DNA from: JAMXLG01 sp963765935 | GTDB taxonomy: Bacteria; Vulcanimicrobiota; Vulcanimicrobiia; Vulcanimicrobiales; Vulcanimicrobiaceae | DNA: 64,000 nt | Reading direction: 5' to 3' | Assembly (NCBI GenBank): GCA_963765935.1 | Contig: CAVXXX010000003.1 | Span: 62,001 to 126,000, forward strand | In this document: piece after piece, positions 22,680 to 31,053 of the stretch | Layout of the letters: each line of letters starts with the position of its first letter | Numbering within the stretch: position 1 is the first letter of the stretch | Translations under genes and position numbers: made by a program | Notes under the pieces: model-generated | Seen by the model: only the letters and a program-made list of their open reading frames with translations | Database searches by the model: none | Told to the model about the DNA's origin: nothing

Positions 22680-24257
22680 ATGACCTACGATGGGAACATG
22701 GTGACGGCGAACGGTGTGATCCCCTTGCTGGTCGGTGTTACCGGCCATCGAGACGTCGCGGAATCCCATATCGATGCTGCGCGCGCTCTCGTCACCCAAC
22801 GACTGCGTCAACTTTCGCGCGATTATCCGCACACGCCGATCGTCGTGCTTTCACCACTTGCGGAGGGCGCGGATCGTATTGTGGCCGAAGCGGCGCTTTC
22901 GCTCGACTTGGAACTGATCGTGCCGATGCCCATTAGCGTCGAACACTACCGCCAAGATTTCACGACGCCGGAATCGCTCGGGGCCTTCGACGCGTTGCTC
23001 GCGCGCGCACGAACGAGCTTCATCGTCCCGCACGCCACGCCCGCGGCGCATCGCGACGAGCGATACGCAGAACTCGGGACGTTCATCGCAAAGACGAGCG
23101 ATTTACTGATTGCGCTATGGGATGGTCTTCCGGCGCGCGGGATCGGCGGGACGGCGGATGTCGTCGACGCGCGCATCGCAAACACCGAACCGATCGACTG
23201 GATTATCGTCTCTCGCAACGGTTCCGCAAATGCCGAAGAACAGATCTCCGGAAGCCATCACATGCCGGCACCGGCAACCTGGTCGCGGGTCGACGAATTC
23301 AATCAAGATGCCGCTCGCGACTTTCCGAGCAAGCCGCGTCCGTCGCTCTTTTCGATTGCCGATGAGCTGGCAGTGCGATTCCACGCCGAGCAGAATCGCG
23401 CGCTAGATTGCACGTTTGCATTCATCGGTGCGGCGGTCCTCGCCCTTGAAGCGTACGAACTCGACAACGGCCTTGGCCCAAACGCCGGCGTTCCCCCGAT
23501 CGCCTTTCTCGTTGCAAATATTCTTGCATTTGCAGCGGCATTTTTCGTCGTTTGGTTTGCGCGCGTGCATCGATTCGAGTCGAAAAGTCAAGATTATCGA
23601 GCACTAAGCGAAGCGCTGCGAATCCAACGGTTTTGGGAGGCGCTCGAGCTCGGCGGCGATTTGAGTATGCTCTACGAACGCAAGCATGAAGCCGAACTCG
23701 AATGGGTGCGAAAAGCGTTGCGCTCTTCGACGCGCTACGAGGGCTGGCGCCTCGAACGGCCGAGCGACGATCAGCGGTGGATCGAACGTGCGCGCGACGC
23801 ACGTGATGCATGGATTGCCGACCAAGAGCGCTTCTTCGCGCGAGCAAAACGCCGCGATGAGAAACGAGTGCAGCGTTCGAGACGGGCAAGCGGCCTATTG
23901 ATTCTCGCGGCTAGCATTCTCACACTTGTGCTCGTCGTACTCGAATTGCGTGGCCACCCCACGCATGTCGCGCGCGACGCGATCATCTTCGCAATTTCCG
24001 TTTTTGCGACCGTTTCGGCGCTGATTCATGGATATGCGGACAAATCCGCATGGTCGTACCACGCGCGCGAATACGCCCGCATGTCGGAGCTCTATCGTTC
24101 GGCAGCCAAAGAACTTGGCGACATGCTCGAAGGCGAGAGACACGAAGCCGAAGCGGCCCGCGCGCTCTTCCGTGCGATCGCGCGTGAAGCGCTATCCGAA
24201 AATGCCGACTGGCTCCTTGCGCACCGCGAACGGCCGATCGAGATGCCGGATACGTAG
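22680..24257 (+). CDS. SLOG-SLATT fusion: nucleotide-sensor domain plus 4-TM effector
   Basis: 525 residues. The N-terminal 200 form a Rossmann-like SLOG domain: GVTGHRD (residues 19-25) as the glycine loop, SPLAEGADRIVAEAA (58-72) as the second conserved motif, and DLLIALWDG later. Membrane helices lie near residues 245-262, 271-292, 405-424 and 434-454. The last runs into a helix with YADKSAWSYHAREYARMSELYRSAAKEL, the pattern of SLATT (DUF4231-like) pore-type effectors. In the scheme known for this superfamily, SLOG binds a nucleotide signal and SLATT disturbs the membrane. The start is set by AAGGG seven bases upstream; an ATG six codons later has no such site. No cyclase or other signal-maker gene is adjacent. 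Domain calls are by motif, not by profile search. Confidence 0.7.
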   Translation: MTYDGNMVTANGVIPLLVGVTGHRDVAESHIDAARALVTQRLRQLSRDYPHTPIVVLSPLAEGADRIVAEAALSLDLELIVPMPISVEHYRQDFTTPESLGAFDALLARARTSFIVPHATPAAHRDERYAELGTFIAKTSDLLIALWDGLPARGIGGTADVVDARIANTEPIDWIIVSRNGSANAEEQISGSHHMPAPATWSRVDEFNQDAARDFPSKPRPSLFSIADELAVRFHAEQNRALDCTFAFIGAAVLALEAYELDNGLGPNAGVPPIAFLVANILAFAAAFFVVWFARVHRFESKSQDYRALSEALRIQRFWEALELGGDLSMLYERKHEAELEWVRKALRSSTRYEGWRLERPSDDQRWIERARDARDAWIADQERFFARAKRRDEKRVQRSRRASGLLILAASILTLVLVVLELRGHPTHVARDAIIFAISVFATVSALIHGYADKSAWSYHAREYARMSELYRSAAKELGDMLEGERHEAEAARALFRAIAREALSENADWLLAHRERPIEMPDT

Positions 24258-24363
24258 CGAGCGTTTCCCTTTATGCCCCATCCGGGGCGGGACGTTCGCT
24301 CCGATACATCAACGCAAGCAAGGGCTACGGTTAGCGTGGAATTCCAAGATGGAGGCTCGCGCG

Positions 24364-25593
24364 ATGGCCCGACGTGCTCTTGTCCTTGTTGTTGCGGTCG
24401 TTTCATTCTCACTCGTTGCGTGCGGCGGCGGTTCAACGCCGAATACGACCAATTTACCGAGCGTCAATGACCCAGGCAGCGGCACTGGAAACGGCGGTCC
24501 GACCGCGCCGCCGGGCGCAACGCCGACCCCCGCGGCATCGGCAAAGCCCTGCGGATGCACGACGATCAAAGAGAAGCACACCAAGGACAAACTTCTCGGT
24601 GGAATCGCGCTCGGTCAAGATAACCTGATCTACGCGACGACGGCCGTGGGCATCGACGTCTTCGATCAACAGTTGAACCTGATGCCTTCGCCGAGTCCGG
24701 CGCAAGCGAGAATCCGCGATACGTGGCCGACCGTTCCGAAGAACGGTGCTCCCAGTGGCCTGCTCGCTTCGGCGGGTTCGACCATCAATGCCCTCGGGAC
24801 AACTCCGGGGACGCCGGGAAGTACGACAACATCATTCAGTTTGACCAGTGCACCCGTTCCCACGCCGTCGTCGCAACCAATGCTCGCGCAATACAACGTC
24901 GTCACGAAAACGTGGTTCAATGTCTCGCTTGGAAACTTCGGCGATAAATGGGTGTCGCTCGCATCGCCGGGTGGCACGAGCGTCTTCGTCGTCGGCGACC
25001 GCTTCGCGCCGGCGACGCAATGGACGGGCTACTTGCAAGGCGTTGGTATCGGCTGCATCTCACCGCTCTTCGCGCATCCGCTCGGACCTTCCGCAATCGG
25101 TCCCGACGGCAATCTTTGGCTCGCCACCGATCCGTCCTTAAATTCAAACGCTCCGAGCAACGGCAAGAATCCATCGATGATCTTCGCCGTCGACCCATCG
25201 ACCGGAACGATCAAGCTCTCTTTCACGCTCCCGAATCATTCGCACGTCAGTGCGATCGCCGCGGGCGATCATGCGGTGTGGTTCACCGATGACGGCCTTA
25301 ACGAAGTGGGCTTTATCCCGATCGGCGGAAGCGGTTTCACGTTGCTTCCGCTGCCCAATGCTGGAACGGCGCAAGCGCCGGTGAGCATCACGAGAGACAG
25401 CATGGGTCGGATGTGGTTCACGGAGTTCGACGGCAAGCGCGTTGGCTATGTCACGCCCGCGACGCAACAGATTACGATCTTCAAAGTCACCGGGACGCCT
25501 GTCGGCATCGTCGGATGCGTACCGGGGCAGACGTGTCCACAACAGAATGTCTTTTTCGCTGAAATTACCGCGCTCGGTGCTGCTTCGTTCTAG
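24364..25593 (+). CDS. Lipoprotein with Vgb/SMP-30-like beta-propeller
   Basis: 409 residues. The start ATG has GGAGG eight bases upstream. MARRALVLVVAVVSFSLVAC is a lipoprotein signal with lipobox LVAC; the mature protein begins with Cys and a Gly/Pro/Thr-rich linker. The rest shows propeller repeats such as AVWFTDDGLNEVGFIPI and MGRMWFTEFDGKRVGYVTP, typical of Vgb-like streptogramin-lyase folds in which only a few members are enzymes. A CGC motif follows the linker. It is anchored in the outer or inner membrane facing the periplasm. It lies between the SLOG-SLATT and TIR-STAND genes; a link to them is unproven. Confidence 0.75.
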   Translation: MARRALVLVVAVVSFSLVACGGGSTPNTTNLPSVNDPGSGTGNGGPTAPPGATPTPAASAKPCGCTTIKEKHTKDKLLGGIALGQDNLIYATTAVGIDVFDQQLNLMPSPSPAQARIRDTWPTVPKNGAPSGLLASAGSTINALGTTPGTPGSTTTSFSLTSAPVPTPSSQPMLAQYNVVTKTWFNVSLGNFGDKWVSLASPGGTSVFVVGDRFAPATQWTGYLQGVGIGCISPLFAHPLGPSAIGPDGNLWLATDPSLNSNAPSNGKNPSMIFAVDPSTGTIKLSFTLPNHSHVSAIAAGDHAVWFTDDGLNEVGFIPIGGSGFTLLPLPNAGTAQAPVSITRDSMGRMWFTEFDGKRVGYVTPATQQITIFKVTGTPVGIVGCVPGQTCPQQNVFFAEITALGAASF

Positions 25594-25619
25594 CAAGCGG
25601 TAATGAAGGACGTTTGTCG

Positions 25620-25625
25620 TATGAT
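25620..25625 (+). promoter_or_regulatory. Candidate -10 box of the TIR-STAND gene
   Basis: TATGAT lies eight bases before the GTG start codon of the TIR-STAND gene. There is no Shine-Dalgarno sequence and no good -35 box. A transcript starting about seven bases downstream would begin at or near the start codon, so a leaderless message is possible. Confidence 0.35.
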
Positions 25626-25633
25626 CGCTGTGC

Positions 25634-28333
25634 GTGAGGCGCATAGCGATCTCTTACCGGCGTGCTGATTCGGCGGCCATTTGCCGCGCGATTTTTGATC
25701 GGCTCGCCCAGCACTACGGCAGCGAATCGGTGTTCATCGATATCGATCGGATTCCGTTCGGTGAAAACTTTCACGACTACATCGCGCACACCTTAGAAAA
25801 GACTGACGTTCTCCTCGTCGTCGTTGGTCCCAAGTGGCGCGGACCGCGTGGTAAAGCACTTGCGCGTATCGAGGACGCCGACGACCCTGTCCGGCTGGAG
25901 CTTGAAACCGCAGCCGCGGGAGGCACGTCAATTCTGCCCGTCCTCGTTCACAACGCGCGCATGCCGGGGGAAAGCGATCTTCCGAAAACCTTAGCGTGGT
26001 TTGCGGCGTTGAACGCCGCGCGTGTCGACGAAGCACGGGATTTCGACGTCCACATGGCGGCGCTGATCAAGGCGATCGACGAGCGAACCGCGGAAAGCCG
26101 GCGCTCGCGGTTCGGCGAGGTCGCACCGAACAACATTCCGCATCATCTCTCGGCGTTCGTCGGACGCAAAGGTGAACTGAAAACGCTGCAGTCGCTGCTG
26201 CGCACGAAGCGTCTCGTATCGATCGTCGGCCCGGGAGGCGTCGGGAAAACGCGCCTCGCGCTGCAGCTCGCGCAAAGTGTGCTGCAGCAATTTCCCGGTG
26301 GCGCATGGTTCGTTCCGGTGAGCGAAACGCTCACAACCGATGTCGCCGTTGCCGTGGCAAACGCAATGGGACTCGAGATCGTCGGACGCGATCCGCTGCA
26401 AACGGTGCTTCAGCACGTCGCCGGTCAAGAGACGCTGCTCATCTTGGACGACTCCGAACAGTACCTCGATGCCATCGCGGCATTCTCGGCCGAGGTATTG
26501 AAAGTTTCGTCGCTCGTAAAACTGCTTATCACGAGCCGCGAACGGTTGCACCTGCGTGGCGAGCAGGTTTATGCGCTGCCGCCCCTTCAGCTTCCTAGTG
26601 CCGACATGCCGCTCGAGGACGTCCGGCGCTGCGATGCGATGCGGCTGCTCCTGGATCGTGCAAAAGCGCATGACGAGAAGTTCAAGCTCAACGAAAAGAA
26701 CGTTCCGGATCTGATCAAGATTTGCGACCGGCTCGATGGCATTCCGCTCGCGCTCGAGTTCGCGGCCGCTCGTTTACGTACGCTTTCACCCCATCAAGTC
26801 GTCCAGCGTCTCGACGAACAGTTCGCGCTGCTCGTGAGTGATACGCAGGACGATGGCCGCCACCGCACGCTGCGCGCGGCGATCGAATGGAGCTACAATC
26901 TGCTCGACGAGAATGAACGTCTGCTCTTCGCGCGGCTTGCGATCTTCCGCGGCGCCTTCGGTATTGATGCGGTTGAAGCGATCTGCCACGACGAACGCAT
27001 CGCCGCGAGCGCGATTCTCGATACGCTGACGGCACTCGTCGAAAAATCATTCGTTGCAAAAACAGGTCTCGATGAAACGACGTCGTTCCGCCTGCTCCAC
27101 GTTATTCGATCGTATGCCATCGAACGCTTGAACGAGGTTCCCGGCACCGGCGATCTCGAGGAGCGCTACTTCCGTTACTTTGCGCGCAAAGTCGAGGCGT
27201 TCGGCGCATCGGACGCGCAGAGCCGCGCAGCATGCACGGAAGAACTGGTCCCAGCTCACGCCGATGTCGATGCCGCGCTCGCATGGGCGCTCGTGCAAAA
27301 GCGCGACGAATGCATCGTGCTGGCCCTCGCATTGACGCCGTTTTGGGTCGTGCGGGGATTTTACGGCGAAGGCGCGGATCTGCTCGAATCGATCGAACGA
27401 TCCGGCATAGCGGGCGAGACTGAACGCGCGCTCCTTCTGAGTCGAGCCGCGAGCTTGCGCAGCGCACATGGAGAACTCGATGCCGCTTTGCGCGACGCCG
27501 AAGAGAGCCTGAAGCTTCGCGAAGCATCGCCCGACGGCGAGGGTCTCGCCGATGCGCTCCTTACGCTCGGCGGCACGATGGTTAATGGAGGGGAGCACGA
27601 GAAGGGACGCTCGCTGCTTGCACGCGCGCTTTCGCTCTTTCTCGCGGGCTCGGACGATGCAAGCATCGCGAAGTGCCTTATCAATTTGAGCATCTGCGAT
27701 ACGGCATTGCGATCGTACGAGTCGGCCCTCGACGCTGCGCGCGAGGCGGTGTCGGTCTGCAAGCGAACGGAAAATCGAGTATTACTTTTATGGGCGCATG
27801 GCGCTCTGGGAAACGTCGCGCATCAGACCGGCGATCTCGCCATCGCGCGCGATGAGTACCAGCAGTCGCTCGAGATCGCGCGATCGATGCGCTACTATTT
27901 CGTCATCACGACGGCGCTCAGTCATCTGGCCGAGGTGGAGCTGCTCGACGGTAATCCGTCGGAGGCGCAGCGATATATCGACGAGAGCTTGACGATCGTG
28001 CGCGAACACAACCTGTCGCTGCAGCTTCCCGATGTGCTCGAAGCCACGGCGCGCTTGCTCGCGCAACGAAACGACGATGATGACGCAGCGCAAGTTTTTG
28101 GTAGCGTCGATGCCTTGCGATTGCGCCTGAAGTTTCCACTGCACGAATCCGAGCGTCATGCCAGAGCGGAAGTCGTTCGTGCGATAAGCGCCCGGCACTC
28201 AGAATCCTGGTTCCAGGAACAGCACGCGCGCGGTGCGGCGCTTGACCCGGGCGCGGTATTGCAGCTCGCTCGACGTGCCGTTTCAAGCGGCAAGGCAAAG
28301 ATCCGCGAACCGGTCGTCGGCGCTTCACCGTAG
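25634..28333 (+). CDS. TIR-STAND NTPase-TPR protein (candidate defence or signalling sensor)
   Basis: 899 residues. TIR domain (about 1-150): AISYRRADS, VFIDIDRIPFGENFHDYI (BB loop), VVVGPKW, and VRLELETA with Glu89 at the place of the catalytic glutamate of TIR NAD hydrolases. NB-ARC-type STAND module (about 170-480): Walker A GPGGVGKT (199-206), Walker B-like LLILDDSEQY, LLITSRERL sensor, and the GIPLALEFAAARL motif. A winged-helix-like region follows (RTLRAAIEWSYNLLDE). The C-terminal third is TPR-like helices (EESLKLREAS, YQQSLEIARSM, GNPSEAQRYIDESL). Such proteins oligomerise on a trigger and the TIR domain then degrades NAD or makes a signal. Some AfsR/LuxR-type STANDs regulate transcription instead, but no DNA-binding domain is seen here. 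The GTG start lacks a ribosome site. Confidence 0.88.
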   Translation: MRRIAISYRRADSAAICRAIFDRLAQHYGSESVFIDIDRIPFGENFHDYIAHTLEKTDVLLVVVGPKWRGPRGKALARIEDADDPVRLELETAAAGGTSILPVLVHNARMPGESDLPKTLAWFAALNAARVDEARDFDVHMAALIKAIDERTAESRRSRFGEVAPNNIPHHLSAFVGRKGELKTLQSLLRTKRLVSIVGPGGVGKTRLALQLAQSVLQQFPGGAWFVPVSETLTTDVAVAVANAMGLEIVGRDPLQTVLQHVAGQETLLILDDSEQYLDAIAAFSAEVLKVSSLVKLLITSRERLHLRGEQVYALPPLQLPSADMPLEDVRRCDAMRLLLDRAKAHDEKFKLNEKNVPDLIKICDRLDGIPLALEFAAARLRTLSPHQVVQRLDEQFALLVSDTQDDGRHRTLRAAIEWSYNLLDENERLLFARLAIFRGAFGIDAVEAICHDERIAASAILDTLTALVEKSFVAKTGLDETTSFRLLHVIRSYAIERLNEVPGTGDLEERYFRYFARKVEAFGASDAQSRAACTEELVPAHADVDAALAWALVQKRDECIVLALALTPFWVVRGFYGEGADLLESIERSGIAGETERALLLSRAASLRSAHGELDAALRDAEESLKLREASPDGEGLADALLTLGGTMVNGGEHEKGRSLLARALSLFLAGSDDASIAKCLINLSICDTALRSYESALDAAREAVSVCKRTENRVLLLWAHGALGNVAHQTGDLAIARDEYQQSLEIARSMRYYFVITTALSHLAEVELLDGNPSEAQRYIDESLTIVREHNLSLQLPDVLEATARLLAQRNDDDDAAQVFGSVDALRLRLKFPLHESERHARAEVVRAISARHSESWFQEQHARGAALDPGAVLQLARRAVSSGKAKIREPVVGASP

Positions 28334-28351
28334 CCTGAAGTGTCGGCGTGA

Positions 28352-28357
28352 TACAAT
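28352..28357 (+). promoter_or_regulatory. Candidate -10 box of the ArsR-type gene
   Basis: TACAAT lies six bases before the ATG of the ArsR-type gene, with no ribosome site between. This predicts transcription starting almost at the ATG. No convincing -35 box was found at 16-18 bases. Confidence 0.35.
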
Positions 28358-28363
28358 CGCGCC

Positions 28364-29044
28364 ATGTTACCCAATGTTGGGAAGGTTGCGGCGCTCATCG
28401 GCGACCCGGTCCGCTCGAAGATGCTTTTCGCATTGCTCGACGGTCGAGAGTTGAGCGCATCCGAACTCGCATTCCGCGGTGACGCCTCGCCGCAAGCCGC
28501 AAGCGCACATCTCGCGAAGTTGGTCGAAGGCGGGCTGCTCTGCGCGCGCAATGCCGGGCGCCAACGGCTCTTCCGCATTGCTTCTGGGGAAATCGCGCAC
28601 GCGATCGAAGTGCTCGCCTCCATCGCACCCGTGACTCCCGTAACATCGCTCAATCAGCACTCCGCGATGCAACGCTTGCGCGTTGCGCGTTCCTGCTACG
28701 ATCACCTCGCAGGCCGGCTTGGCGTTGCGCTCACGGATGCGTTAACGGCGCAACGTCTTCTCGCTGCGCGGTCCGATGCGTTTACCGTCACGCGAGACGG
28801 CGAACGTTTCTTTTCGGATTTACGCGTCGATGTCGAACGAGCGCGCGCCGGCAAAAGGCACTTTGCGCGTGCGTGCATGGATTGGACGGAACGCCGCCAT
28901 CATATTGCGGGATCGCTTGGTGCGGCGCTTCTCGATCGATTCCTAAAAAACGGATGGGTCCTTCGAAATTCACGCGACCGTTCTCTCGAAATCACCGCAA
29001 GTGGAAACGAACAGCTGCAGAACGTTTTCGGGATTCATTTTTAA
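28364..29044 (+). CDS. ArsR/SmtB-type winged-helix regulator
   Basis: 226 residues. The N-terminal 95 are an ArsR-like winged helix (IGDPVRSKMLFALLDGRELSASELA, then ASPQAASAHLAKLVEGGLL and GRQRLFRIASGEIAHAIEVL). The longer-than-usual C-terminal half contains two further helices-strands (RSCYDHLAGRLGVALTDAL, WTERRHHIAGSLGAALLDRFL) and a final winged piece, as in the 'ArsR plus C-terminal domain' subgroup. Metal-binding CxC motifs of classical ArsR are absent, so it likely senses something else. It closes the SLOG-TIR block and could regulate it, but this is not shown. Confidence 0.82.
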   Translation: MLPNVGKVAALIGDPVRSKMLFALLDGRELSASELAFRGDASPQAASAHLAKLVEGGLLCARNAGRQRLFRIASGEIAHAIEVLASIAPVTPVTSLNQHSAMQRLRVARSCYDHLAGRLGVALTDALTAQRLLAARSDAFTVTRDGERFFSDLRVDVERARAGKRHFARACMDWTERRHHIAGSLGAALLDRFLKNGWVLRNSRDRSLEITASGNEQLQNVFGIHF

Positions 29045-29111
29045 ATAAGAACCCGCTGGCGTCTGCGGTCCCGGGATAAAGTGCCGCGCAAGAGAGCGGT
29101 ACGCTACAGCT

Positions 29112-29423
29112 ATGAATGGAGCGACATTTCGACTCACCGTTCTAGCATTGGCAATCATTTCCGTGCCGGTGATCGCGCACGCCCAACAGAGTCAGTATCC
29201 CAGACTCGATGAGTTGGCCAACAAAGTCATCGCGAAATATCAAAACTCGAGTTGCGATCAGATCGCTGCGCAGAAACAACACCCGCCCAGCGGGCAGAAG
29301 GCGGCCATGGAGCAACGCGTGATGGAGCAGTTAAAAAGCAACCCTCCAGAGCGCGAATACTTCATCAACAAAGTAGCCGCCCCGATTGCCAACAAACTCT
29401 TCGACTGTGGAATGATCCCGTAG
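29112..29423 (+). CDS. Small secreted protein of unknown function
   Basis: 103 residues with a clean signal peptide (hydrophobic LTVLALAIISVPVIAHA, cleavage after AHA). The mature 80 residues contain two cysteines (SSCDQIAAQ and KLFDCGMIP) that probably form a disulfide, and helical, charged sequence (EQRVMEQLKSNPPEREYFINKVAAPIANKL). TACGCT six bases before the ATG may be a -10 box of a leaderless message. No recognised family. It lies head-to-tail with the convergent metF gene. Confidence 0.65.
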   Translation: MNGATFRLTVLALAIISVPVIAHAQQSQYPRLDELANKVIAKYQNSSCDQIAAQKQHPPSGQKAAMEQRVMEQLKSNPPEREYFINKVAAPIANKLFDCGMIP

Positions 29424-29434
29424 TTGCGGGTGGC

Positions 29435-30331
29435 CTAACGTAAAGAGAACATGGGACGCCATGCGCTTCCGGCGATGAGTGCGGAGACGATTGCGCGCGT
29501 CGCCGGCGAACGATTCAGCGTGTAGAAGTGGATGCCGGGAGCGCCTTGCTGGAGCAGCTCCGTTGCCTGCAGCGCGGCATATGCAACGCCCAGATCTTCG
29601 ACGGCTTTTCCATCTTCGGCGCGGAGTTCGAGTTCGCGCAGGAGTTTCGGCGGGATCGTAGCGCCGATTGCCGATGTGAACCGTGAGACTTGTTGATAGC
29701 CGGTAATCGGCATCAAACCGGGCAAGACCGGCACGTTGATCCCAACCGCGCGCGCTTGCCGCACGAACGCCGAGAACCGGTCGTTGTTGAAAAACAACTG
29801 CGTGATGAGAAAATCGGCCCCGGCATCGACCTTTTCTTTGAGGTGCTGGAGATCAGCTTCGGCGTTCGGCGCTTCGACGTGCGTTTCGGGATAACACGCC
29901 GCGCCCAAGCAGAAATCGTAATTTCGCCGCAACATCGCGACGAGTTCGGTCGCATGCGAAAATCCACCGGGCGGTGTTTCGAATTGCGTCGCGCCTTTCG
30001 GCGGATCGCCTCTTAACGCCAAGACGTTCTCGATGCCCGCGCGCGCCAAATCGTCGAAGAGCGAACGCAGTTCGGCACGCGACGAACCGACGCACGTCAC
30101 GTGCGCCATGACGGTCAGGCCGATCTCTGACTGAATCTGCTTCGCGAGCGCAACGGTGCGGTCGCGTGACGAACCGCCGGCACCATACGTGATGGAGATG
30201 AACGCCGGGCGCAGGGGCGCGAGCGCTTCGATCGACGCGAAGAGCTGCTTCGATCCGGCGTCGTCCTTCGGTGGAAAGAACTCGAATGAGAAGAACGGCC
30301 GCAGCGTCGCGAGCGCATCGGAAATTCGCAT
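29435..30331 (-). CDS. metF: 5,10-Methylenetetrahydrofolate reductase
   Basis: 298 residues, the usual MetF length. The N-terminus has FFSFEFFPPKDD with the catalytic Glu of the FEFFPPK motif, then FISITYGAGGSSRDRTV, VMAHVTCVG, ALRGDPPKG, and DAGADFLITQLFF. It reduces methylene-THF to methyl-THF with FAD for methionine synthesis, in the cytosol. It begins nine bases after fliP on the same strand, an odd partner that marks where the flagellar operon has been opened up. Confidence 0.95.
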   Translation of the reverse strand: MRISDALATLRPFFSFEFFPPKDDAGSKQLFASIEALAPLRPAFISITYGAGGSSRDRTVALAKQIQSEIGLTVMAHVTCVGSSRAELRSLFDDLARAGIENVLALRGDPPKGATQFETPPGGFSHATELVAMLRRNYDFCLGAACYPETHVEAPNAEADLQHLKEKVDAGADFLITQLFFNNDRFSAFVRQARAVGINVPVLPGLMPITGYQQVSRFTSAIGATIPPKLLRELELRAEDGKAVEDLGVAYAALQATELLQQGAPGIHFYTLNRSPATRAIVSALIAGSAWRPMFSLR

Positions 30332-30340
30332 GGCCCCCTT

Positions 30341-30997
30341 TTACCGAAACGAGGTCGCGACGCCTCCGCACACGAGCGCCCAGCCGTCGACCATCACGAA
30401 GAGCAAGAGTTTCACCGGTAATGAGACCACGGGCGGCGATAACATCATCATTCCGAGCCCCATCAGCATCGCCGAGACCGCCAAGTCGATCGCCACGAAC
30501 GGCAGATATAGCGCAAACCCGATCGCAAAGGCACTCCGAAGTTCGCCGACGACAAACGCCGGAACCAGCACGACGAGTGGTGCCTGCGCAGCCACACCGC
30601 CCGGCTGATGCGCGACGCGGTCGAAGAGCTCGATGTCGCTCACCCGCGTTTGGCGCAGCATAAAGGCTCGCAGCGGTTGCGTCGCGCGGTCGAGCGCTTG
30701 CGCTTGCGAGAGTCTCCCATGCGCGTACGGATCTACGGCATCGTGGGACATCTGTGAGAGCGTCGGCGACATTACGACGAGCGTAAGCACCAGGGCGAGT
30801 CCGGAGAGCACCGCATTCGGCGGCAGCGACGATGTGCCGATCGCCGAACGGACGAGCGAGAGCACGACGATGATGCGCACGAATGACGAGCACATCATCA
30901 AAAGAAAAGGAACGACCGAGAGCAGGGTCAGGCTGATGAGAACGTCTAGCGGAAGCGAACCTTGCGCGTGATGGGCGACGGAGAAGAGTCCATCCAT
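30341..30997 (-). CDS. fliP: Flagellar export apparatus protein FliP
   Basis: About 218 residues. It has the FliP signatures FLLMMCSSFVRIIVVLSLVRSAIGT, QPLRAFMLRQTR, VLVPAFVVGELRSAFAIGF and MLMGLGMMMLSPPVVSLPVKLLLFVMVDGW. With FliQ and FliR it builds the export gate. The usual cleaved signal peptide and its long N-terminal segment are missing: the protein opens MDGLFSVAHHAQGS. A GTG nine codons upstream would extend it, but that codon sits inside a perfect hairpin. Neither start has a clear ribosome site. Confidence 0.93.
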   Translation of the reverse strand: MDGLFSVAHHAQGSLPLDVLISLTLLSVVPFLLMMCSSFVRIIVVLSLVRSAIGTSSLPPNAVLSGLALVLTLVVMSPTLSQMSHDAVDPYAHGRLSQAQALDRATQPLRAFMLRQTRVSDIELFDRVAHQPGGVAAQAPLVVLVPAFVVGELRSAFAIGFALYLPFVAIDLAVSAMLMGLGMMMLSPPVVSLPVKLLLFVMVDGWALVCGGVATSFR

Positions 30998-31000
30998 GCA

Positions 31001-31030
31001 GCAAGGGTGACGCGACTGCGTCACCCTTGC
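31001..31030. promoter_or_regulatory. Perfect 13-bp hairpin between fliN and fliP
   Basis: The arms GCAAGGGTGACGC and GCGTCACCCTTGC are exact reverse complements separated by GACT. In the fliN-fliP transcript the stem would form just before the fliP start. No T-run follows in either direction, so it is not a standard terminator. It could pause transcription, protect mRNA ends, or hide the alternative fliP start codon in its stem. Confidence 0.6.
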
Positions 31031-31053
31031 ATGAACTCGTTATTGCGACGACG

